From positions 1 to 22,149 of IMG/VR virus record IMGVR_UViG_3300036652_000990: a stretch of 22,149 nt of DNA; one strand, written 5' to 3'. Positions 5,274 through 12,100 of the stretch are shown one piece after another (position 1 is the stretch's first letter; each line of letters opens with the position of its first letter). The position numbers and the translations under genes are program-made. Source of the DNA: a virus. The notes beneath the pieces were generated by a model. It had not been told where the DNA came from and made no database searches. It saw nothing but the letters and a program-made list of their open reading frames with translations.

Positions 5274-5573
5274 TCCCGACACAAGCCCGCACCCGCCACG
5301 CATACCGCCGCCGCGCCGCAGCCGTCCGTCGGACGCATCGTTCACTACTGCTCCCACGGCAGCCCGGTCCAACCCGACGGCACCCAGCAGTACAAGCCGG
5401 AGTGCCGCGCCGCGATCATCACCGCCGTCGAAGACCCCGCAGGCCAGGCAGGCGGCGGCATCGTGAGCCTGGCCGTGCTCAACCCCGAGGGCATGTTTTT
5501 CAAGGGCGGCGTCTCGTACGTCCATGCGGAGCACGTCACCGGCGGTAGTTGGCACTGGCCCGAGCAGGTCTGA
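5271..5573 (+). CDS. conserved actinophage protein, unknown function
   Basis: The gene encodes 100 residues from ATG 5271, with GAAGGA upstream. After a basic, Ala/Pro-rich start, residues 20-100 have the features of a small family seen repeatedly in Streptomyces and related phages: VGRIVHYCSHGSPVQPDGTQ, YKPECRAAIIT, VSLAVLNPEGMFFKGG and the terminal GGSWHWPEQV. The His-rich conserved positions (VHY, SHG, WHW) could be a binding surface, but its role is not known to me. It follows the relic zinc-ribbon cassette, with which it is in frame. Confidence 0.8.
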   Translation: MSRHKPAPATHTAAAPQPSVGRIVHYCSHGSPVQPDGTQQYKPECRAAIITAVEDPAGQAGGGIVSLAVLNPEGMFFKGGVSYVHAEHVTGGSWHWPEQV

Positions 5574-5608
5574 CCCACCCCACCCTCACCCCGAAGGCAA
5601 CCCTCATG
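5571..5608 (+). repeat. start-associated leader, copy C
   Basis: Begins at the stop codon and reads tgacccaccccaccctc then accccgaaggcaaccctcatg, running straight into the next start codon. One of the three best-conserved copies. Confidence 0.65.
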
Positions 5609-5980
5609 CCCAAGTACATCGCGCACGTCCGCCTCGCAGACGGCATGGTCGACCACGTCGACTGCGACATCGTCCACATCGACGAACACGGCTACCTGCG
5701 CCTGGAGCAGCGACTCGACGGACGGCCCGTCGCCCTCTCCTGCTACGCCCCGGACGCCTGGCTGAGCTACCAATCCCAGACCCCGCCCGAGGACGAGCCC
5801 GACCGGGACGGCTGCGCCGAAGCGGCGATGCCCGTTGCCGACAACCCCGCGTGGCCGTTCCAGCCGGGCGACGTCTTCCATATCGTCGACGAGCGGCAGC
5901 TCGCCGCCGCCGTAGACAAAGGCGTCGCCCGGTACCTCGGCCAGGCATGGGCCGCCGGACCCGTCGTCACCCGCCACTGA
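5606..5980 (+). CDS. hypothetical protein, 124 residues
   Basis: The gene runs from ATG 5606 with GAAGG upstream, inside the repeated leader; a longer in-frame start at 5549 lies within the previous gene. The protein starts MPKYIAHVRLADGMVDHVDC and continues with alternating strands (DIVHIDEHGYLRLEQ) to an acidic linker (PPEDEPDRDGC). The C-terminal part (WPFQPGDVFHIVDERQLAAA) ends in a helix. It looks like a small two-lobed acidic protein. No family is recognised. Confidence 0.75.
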   Translation: MPKYIAHVRLADGMVDHVDCDIVHIDEHGYLRLEQRLDGRPVALSCYAPDAWLSYQSQTPPEDEPDRDGCAEAAMPVADNPAWPFQPGDVFHIVDERQLAAAVDKGVARYLGQAWAAGPVVTRH

Positions 5981-6012
5981 CCCACTCCAACCCTCGGGAG
6001 TAAACCCTCGTG
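5978..6012 (+). repeat. start-associated leader, copy D
   Basis: Begins at the stop codon and reads tgacccactccaaccctc then gggagtaaaccctcgtg. Same order of elements as copies C and E, and it leads into a GTG start, which supports that start for the next small gene. Confidence 0.65.
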
Positions 6013-6186
6013 CTCTCCACCCTCGCGTTCACTCGCCCGAAGCGGCGCGCCGAGTCCCGCGACAAGGCCCGCCAGTTCGCGTTCTACAACGGACCCGCCC
6101 CCCGGTACGAACCCGCGCGGGACCTGTCGTGCCACCGGCACCACCGGCAGCTGCCGTGCAAGCGGTGCGCGGGAGGCCAGGCGTGA
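6010..6186 (+). CDS. 58-residue basic protein with Cys/His cluster
   Basis: The gene starts at GTG 6010, nine bases after GGAG and placed exactly at the end of a repeated leader, which supports this start. The N-terminal half is Arg/Lys-rich (TRPKRRAESRDKARQF). The C-terminal half carries CHRHHRQLPCKRCAGG, a possible zinc knuckle. Its TGA overlaps the next GTG (GTGA). Net charge is strongly positive, so nucleic-acid binding is plausible. Function unknown. Confidence 0.6.
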   Translation: MLSTLAFTRPKRRAESRDKARQFAFYNGPAPRYEPARDLSCHRHHRQLPCKRCAGGQA

Positions 6187-6467
6187 GCGGCGGCTCCTAC
6201 GACTACCTGTACCTGCAGTCCGACGACCTCTCCCGTCATCGCAGCATGGTCGCGGCGATGGCGCAGCGCCTCGAAGGGCTGCCCTATGCCACGGCGGCCG
6301 CCGCCGAAACCCGCCGCATCCTCGCCCTGCTCGCCGATGCCCAAGCCTCCGCCGAACGGCTGGCCGATGTGTGGCGCGCCGTCGAGTGGTGGGACTCCGG
6401 CGACTCCGGAGGCGATGCCGTCGTCGTCGCCCTCGGCAAGTACCGCAACACCAGCACCACAACCTGA
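6183..6467 (+). CDS. conserved actinophage protein (MSGGSYDYLY type)
   Basis: The gene encodes 94 residues from GTG 6183 (GTGA overlap). It starts MSGGSYDYLYLQSDDLSRH, followed by a long helix (AAAAETRRILALLADAQASA, then ERLADVWRAVEWWDSGD). Proteins with this opening and the AETRRIL...ERLADVW.AVEWW.S.D pattern are frequent in actinophages just upstream of the terminase genes. The role is unknown. Alternative in-frame starts upstream, at 6129, lie inside the previous gene. Confidence 0.82.
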   Translation: MSGGSYDYLYLQSDDLSRHRSMVAAMAQRLEGLPYATAAAAETRRILALLADAQASAERLADVWRAVEWWDSGDSGGDAVVVALGKYRNTSTTT

Positions 6468-6498
6468 CCCACCCCCACCCTCAAGGAGTCCCCCCGTG
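6465..6498 (+). repeat. start-associated leader, copy E
   Basis: Begins at the stop codon and reads tgacccacccccaccctc then aaggagtcccccgtg. It contains a full AAGGAG ribosome-binding site, suggesting that the conserved leader doubles as the translation start region. Confidence 0.65.
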
Positions 6499-6954
6499 CC
6501 CAATGCCCTCGATAAGGCCAAGGCCCTCGCGCACGAGCTCGCCGCCGAGCTGGAGTTCCTCGACCACGAACTCGCGGGGAAGGCCCGTGCCCTGTGGGCG
6601 CACCTCACCGGCGACGTCCCCGCCCTCGAAGCCGAAGCCGTCACCGACGCCAAGCAGGTCGAGCACGACGCGGTCAAGGCAGCCGAGCCCGTCGTCGCCG
6701 AAGCCGAGCACGACGCCACCAAGCTCGCCGGCGAGGTCGCCGCCGACGCCAAGGCCGCCACCCTCGCGGGCGCAAGCATCGACACCCTGGGCGGCGTCGA
6801 CGTCACCCACCTGGACCCGGCGATGCGGAAGGCGCTCACCGAAACCGTCCTCAAGGGCGGTGGGGCTGTCGCCGTCGCACTCGGGACCGAGCACCCCGCC
6901 GACCCCGCGCCCGCGCAGGTGCCCGACCCGGCTGCGGTCACGCCCACCGCCTGA
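6496..6954 (+). CDS. Ala/Glu-rich helical protein
   Basis: The gene encodes 152 residues from GTG 6496, seven bases after AAGGAG. It is mostly amphipathic helix (KAKALAHELAAELEFLDHEL, ALEAEAVTDAKQVEHDAVKA, AEHDATKLAGEVAADAKAAT) with heptad-like spacing, probably coiled coil, then VDVTHLDPAMRKALTETVL, a Gly-rich stretch and a Pro/Ala tail. It is acidic. Proteins of this composition occur in front of the terminase in actinophages. It could act as a spacer, scaffold or bundle-forming protein; nothing in the sequence fixes the role. Confidence 0.75.
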   Translation: MPNALDKAKALAHELAAELEFLDHELAGKARALWAHLTGDVPALEAEAVTDAKQVEHDAVKAAEPVVAEAEHDATKLAGEVAADAKAATLAGASIDTLGGVDVTHLDPAMRKALTETVLKGGGAVAVALGTEHPADPAPAQVPDPAAVTPTA

Positions 6955-6973
6955 CGGGAGACGGAGCCGGCCG

Positions 6974-7738
6974 ATGCGCGCCATCCCCCCCGACGAGGAC
7001 CGCTGCAACGGCACCTACGGCGAGAAGTACCGCCAACGCCCGGAACTGCGCGGCCAACGCTGCGAACAACCCAGGCAGCCCGGCGGCGACTACTGCGGCC
7101 AGCACCACGTCCCCGACGAACGCCGCTGCACCGCCCACTACTCGCCCACCAACCCCGACCCCGGCAAGGTCGGGAAACGGTGCGTCTGCTGGGCCATGAA
7201 AAACCAGCGCATCTGCTCCTTCCACGGCGGCCGGACCCCCCGGAACCTGGCCGCCGCAGCACGGCGCACCGCCGAGGGAAAGGCACTGAAAATCGTGCAG
7301 ACCTACGGCATCAAGATCACGACCACCGCCACCGACGCCCTCCTCGACGAAGTCCAATGGACCGCCGGACACGTCGCCTGGCTCCGCGAACGCGTCCAGG
7401 AGATCGAGAAGTACAGCGGCAACTCCGACAGCGAGAACCCCCTCGTCTGGGGTGTCACCCGCCGCAAAGAAGGCGGCGACGACCGCGGCACCACCGAAGA
7501 AGCCGCACCCAGCGTCTGGCTCAAGCTCTACCAGACCGAACGCAACCACCTCCTCAAGGTCTGCGAAGCCGCGATCCGCGCAGGCGTCGAGGAGCGGCGC
7601 GTCCGGCTCGCCGAATCCCAGGGCGCGCTACTGGTCCAGGTGATCAAGGCCATCCTCGGGGACCTCGACCTCACGGCCGACCAGCAGGCGAGGATTCCCG
7701 ACATCGTGCCGCGCCACCTGCGCGCGGTAGCCGGATAG
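6974..7738 (+). CDS. terminase small subunit
   Basis: The gene encodes 254 residues from ATG 6974, with GGGAGACGGA upstream. The N-terminal 90 residues are rich in Cys/His (DRCNGTYGEK, RCEQPRQPGGDYCGQHH, RCVCWAMKNQRICSFHGG), probably two zinc-binding lobes. Then comes the pattern familiar from actinophage small terminases: ALLDEVQWTAGHVAWLRERV, APSVWLKLYQTERNHLLKV, IRAGVEERRVRLAESQGALL. In such proteins the central helices form a ring that recognises the packaging site and loads the large subunit. Position directly before the large terminase supports the call. The zinc-rich start is shared with some Streptomyces phage homologues. Confidence 0.87.
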   Translation: MRAIPPDEDRCNGTYGEKYRQRPELRGQRCEQPRQPGGDYCGQHHVPDERRCTAHYSPTNPDPGKVGKRCVCWAMKNQRICSFHGGRTPRNLAAAARRTAEGKALKIVQTYGIKITTTATDALLDEVQWTAGHVAWLRERVQEIEKYSGNSDSENPLVWGVTRRKEGGDDRGTTEEAAPSVWLKLYQTERNHLLKVCEAAIRAGVEERRVRLAESQGALLVQVIKAILGDLDLTADQQARIPDIVPRHLRAVAG

Positions 7739-7756
7739 TCCGACAGCGAGGCGTCG

Positions 7757-9169
7757 ATGGAAACGCTCTCGCCATGGGAGGTCGCCGCCCGGGAGTTCGA
7801 GATCATCCGCTCTCCGGCATGGCGGAAGATCGCCCGCCCAGAACAACTCGCACCCGAAGGCGACTGGCTGACCTGGGCCTTCGTTGCCGGACGCGGATGC
7901 GGGAAGACCAGGGCTGCCGCCGAGTGGGTACATGAGAAGGCAATGCAGAACCCGGGCGTGCGTATCGCCCTGGTCGGCCGCACCCCGGCCGATGTTCGCG
8001 ACGTCATGATCGAGGGCGAGTCCGGGATCACCGCCGTCGCCGGAGTCGACGCGCCGATCTACCAGTCGACCAAGCGGCGGCTCACCTGGGCCAACGGTTC
8101 CACCGCACACGCATACTCGGCCGAAGTCCCCGCGCAGCTCCGCGGACCCCAGCACCACTTTGCCTGGTGTGATGAGCCCGCCGCCTGGACGGACGCCGCC
8201 AAGGGCGACGCCCTGGACACGGCATGGAACAACCTCATGCTCGGGTTGCGCCTGGGTCGCTCTCCGCGCTGCGTAGCGACCACCACGCCCAAGCCCAACG
8301 CCCTCGTTCGAACGATCATGGGCCGCAAGTCCAGCACAGTCACCCGCGGTTCGACCTACGACAACCTCAGCAACCTCGCGCCCTCGTTCCGTGAAGAGGT
8401 CCTGGCGACCTACGAGGGCACGCGCATCGGCCGGCAGGAGCTCCTCGGTGAGCTCCTCGACGACGTCGAGGGCGCGCTGTGGACCATCGCGCTGCTGGAC
8501 GCGGACCGGGTACGGGTCGCACCGGAGATGCGGCGAATCGTCGTCGCGATCGACCCGTCCGGCGGGTCCGGTCCGAACAATGACGAGCAGGGCATCGTCG
8601 TCGTCGGCCTCGGAATCGACGGCGCACTGTACGTCCTGGCGGACCGTTCCTGCTCACTGTCGCCGCACGGTTGGGCGTCACGGGCGGTGGGCGCATACCG
8701 GGAGTTCAACGCCGACCGGATCATCGCGGAGAAGAACTACGGCGGCGACATGGTCGAGTCGACGATCCGTCAGGTCGACACGGACGCCCCGGTCAAGGTC
8801 ATCACCGCGTCGCGCGGCAAGGTCCAGCGAGCGGAACCCGTGGCGGCCCTGTATGAGCAGCACCGGGTCCGCCATGTCGGGGCGATGCCGAAACTCGAAG
8901 ACCAGATGACGACGTGGACGCCGCAGGACGGGACGAGCCCCGACCGCCTCGACGCACTGGTCTGGGCGGTGACCGAGCTGACCGACAACTTCAGCGCGCA
9001 GGCGTGGATCGACTACGCCCGCCGCAAGGCCGAAGCCGCCGCGAACCCGGGGACGCAGACCGAGGCGCAGGACGAACCGGCACCCGGGCAGCCCACCCCC
9101 GGCGACCCCGACGCCGCCGCACGCCAACACGCCCGCAACGCCGCCTACCGCGCCCAACGCAACCGGTAG
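7757..9169 (+). CDS. terminase large subunit (ATPase and nuclease)
   Basis: The gene encodes 470 residues from ATG 7757. The packaging ATPase domain is at the N-terminus: Walker A as GRGCGKT (45-51, in FVAGRGCGKTRAAAEW), Walker B as FAWCDE (135-140) and coupling motif TTTPKP (175-180). The RNase H-like nuclease domain has acidic residues at D266 (VAIDPSGG), E325 (AEKNYGG) and D399 (RLDALVWA), the usual three catalytic positions of the Terminase_6 type. It cuts concatemeric DNA and drives it into the prohead through the portal. The last about 50 residues are a Pro/Ala-rich tail. All key motifs are present, so it should be active; no intein is seen here although terminases are common intein hosts. 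Confidence 0.95.
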   Translation: METLSPWEVAAREFEIIRSPAWRKIARPEQLAPEGDWLTWAFVAGRGCGKTRAAAEWVHEKAMQNPGVRIALVGRTPADVRDVMIEGESGITAVAGVDAPIYQSTKRRLTWANGSTAHAYSAEVPAQLRGPQHHFAWCDEPAAWTDAAKGDALDTAWNNLMLGLRLGRSPRCVATTTPKPNALVRTIMGRKSSTVTRGSTYDNLSNLAPSFREEVLATYEGTRIGRQELLGELLDDVEGALWTIALLDADRVRVAPEMRRIVVAIDPSGGSGPNNDEQGIVVVGLGIDGALYVLADRSCSLSPHGWASRAVGAYREFNADRIIAEKNYGGDMVESTIRQVDTDAPVKVITASRGKVQRAEPVAALYEQHRVRHVGAMPKLEDQMTTWTPQDGTSPDRLDALVWAVTELTDNFSAQAWIDYARRKAEAAANPGTQTEAQDEPAPGQPTPGDPDAAARQHARNAAYRAQRNR

Positions 9170-9188
9170 AAAAGGGGGGCGCTGCACC

Positions 9189-12100
9189 GTGGCCGACCCC
9201 CGCCGCATCGCGAAGACCTTCGGCACTAGCGTCCCCGCCGCCATGGAAGCCGGCGCGGCCGCGTCGCAGATGACCCCGGCGACGCCGTTCAGCCCAGGTG
9301 AGCCGATCCGCCCGTTCGACGGGTTCAACCGCACGCCGCGCACCCGCGAGTTCGTCCCCGGGTACAACATCAGCGCCCGGCCCCGGTCCCATGAGCGCGT
9401 CGGTTTCGATACGCTGCGGGGCCTGGTCGACGCCTACGACGTAGCGCAGATGTGCTGCGTACCCGGCACCCTGATCGTCACCAAGCGCGGCGTCGTTCCG
9501 ATCGAGGACGTCATCGTCGGAGACGAAGTCATCACCCACCTCGGCCGGTGGCGCCACGTCACCGAGACGATGACCAACAAGCCTCACGCGCCCGTGCGCA
9601 CCATGCGGACCCGCACCTTCGACGACCTGTCCGTCACCGGCAACCACCCCGTCTACGCCATCGACTACGTCCAGGGCCCGACCCACAAGCGCCAGGCCAC
9701 GGGCATCGGCTGGGTCAGCGCCGACCGCCTCGCCGCCCGCGGCCCCAAGACCCCGCGCGGCGGGGCGCACTTCAACGGCGTAGTGCTGCCTGCGTTCGAC
9801 TTCCCCAACGGACAGCCCCTCCTCGACGTGGCAGCTATCGCCGGAGACGCATACAGCGTGGACGGCGACGGCATGCTCACCCGCACCGCCGGCGGTCGCC
9901 TGAGCCGCGTTCCCGCCAATGTGCCGATGGGTGCCGCTCTCGGCCGGATGCTCGGCTGGTACCTCGCCGAGGGCTCGCAGGCGCACGGCCGGACCGTCGT
10001 GTACTCCCTCGGTCCGACTGAGCGTCACTACGCCGAGCAGATCCTCGCGGACGCGCAGGAGGTCTTCGGGCTCCACGGGACGATCCAGCCCACCGTCCAG
10101 GGCGCCGGGCTCACCGTCACGATCCACTCCACTGTCCTTGCCGCGCTGTTCGCCTGCGGCAAGGCCGTCGACAAGCGCGTTCCGCAGTGGGCGTGGGCCG
10201 GTGGGCGGGAGTTCTTCGGAGCCGCCCTGGATGCGTGGGCGACCGGTGACGGCTGCCGCACGACTCGTGGCAACGACTCGCCCCGCATCACCGTCGTCAC
10301 CCACTCGCGGACACTCGCCTGGCACATGCGGATGGTTGCGATCGGCCTCGGCCTCGCGGCCTCCGTCGTCACGCACCGTGAGAAGCGGGCGTACCCACGC
10401 GTCATCCGTGGCAGCGTAGTCAATACGTCCCCGGTCAGCTACCGCGTCGAATGGCGCGAGAAGCCGCAGCGCTGGGGTGCGACGTCGTTCGAGTTGGACG
10501 GCCGCTACCTTGCGGGCGCGATCTCCTCCATCGAAGAGACGCCCTATGACGGCCCGGTGTACAACCTGGAGGTCGAGGAAGACCACTCGTACGTCACGAC
10601 TGGTGGCGCGGTTCACAACTGTATCTGGCACCGGATCGATTCGATCCGGTCGCTGGAGTGGTCGCTGATCGCGGCGAAGCATTTCGCGGGTGACGTGACC
10701 GAGCACATCCCCGCCGGGATGGCGGCCCTGAAGAAGCCGGACCGGCAGACCCCGTTCTCGTCGTGGCTCTCGGCATACCTGTACGACATCCTCGCGTACG
10801 ACGCCGGGTGCCTGTCGCGGATGCGGAACCGGGCCGGGCGGGCGATCGGGCTGAGGGTCGTGGACGGCACCTGCTACTCCGACGACACCGAAGTCCTCAC
10901 CCGCGACGGCTGGAAGCTCTTCGCGGATGTAGACATCACCACCGACCGGTTCGCGACCCGCAACCAGAAGACGAAGGCGTTCGAGTGGCAGGCGGCCACG
11001 CATTTCACGGCGCAGGACTGGGCCGGGCGCGAGCCGCTCTACCGATTCCACTCACGCAGCTACGACCTGCTGGTCACCGGCAACCACCGGATGCTCGTCA
11101 CGTCCCTTCCGAAGGCCCTCGGCGGCAACGCGCACCGCAAGGGTGAGGCGTTCGTTCCGGCGCAGGACCTCGCCGGGCACTTCACCGGCAAGACCGCCAT
11201 CCCGGCTACCTCCGTGTGGTCGGGCACCCCGATCACCTCGTTCCGGCTTCCGATGGTCAAGCGCGGCAAGTGCGTCACGATGTCCGGCGTCCGGGAGGCC
11301 CGGAAGGCTCGCGGCTGGAGCCAGGCCGTCACGGAGGCCGCCGCTGGACTGTCACACCAGACGTACTGGTCTGCTGAGAACGGCCGCCAGGTCGAACTCG
11401 GCACGGCCGAGGCGATCTTCTACGTGCTCGGAAATGCCGTCACCTGGGAGGTCACGGGCAGTCTTGCGAAAATCGACGCCATTGACGGTGACGACTTCGC
11501 CGCGTTCATGGGCATGTGGCTGTCCGAGGGCAGCCTCAGCGGTGACAGCACCTACGTCTACATCTCGCAGCAGCGCGAGTCCAAGGGGTACCGGGAGTTC
11601 CGGGACCTGCTGATCCGCGTCCTGGGCTCGGAGCCGTCATACGACGGCAATTCCTGGCGCTTCAAGTCGGCCGCCCTCGCGCAGTACCTGCGCCAGTTCG
11701 GGCACGCCGTCGACAAGTTCATCCCCTCTGAACTCCTCGACGCCTCCACGGAGCAGCTCGCCGTCTTCTGGCGGTTCTACATGCTCGGAGACGGCTCGTA
11801 CGACGGCAAGCGCGAGCGGATCCTGACAGCCTCCAAGCGGATGGCCGGCGGACTGCAGGAGGTGGCGCAGAAGATCGGCCGCCAGGCGTCCGTACTGGAG
11901 CGGCAGCCGAACCCGGACGGCTGCACCCTGGCCGACGGGCGGGTGATCCGCAGCGAGCGGACCCAGTACGTCGTCATGCTGCGGAGCAGCGGGAATCATC
12001 TCGTTCGCAACGTGGACCGGGTGGCCTACGACGGCACCGTGTACTGCGTCACCGTGCCGAACGAGACCCTGTACGTGCGCCGCAACGGGCGTCCCGCCTG

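Noticed and set aside
5147-5548. GTG-started frame in the gap before 5271 running through the next gene
   Set aside because: Arg/Pro/His-rich shadow translation; the gap is better explained as a decayed zinc-ribbon module.
8991-11051. Long open frame on the minus strand (686 codons) opposite the terminase end and the portal
   Set aside because: It mirrors the third-position GC bias of the + strand genes; it has no recognisable domain, and the + strand carries clear terminase, portal and intein motifs throughout.
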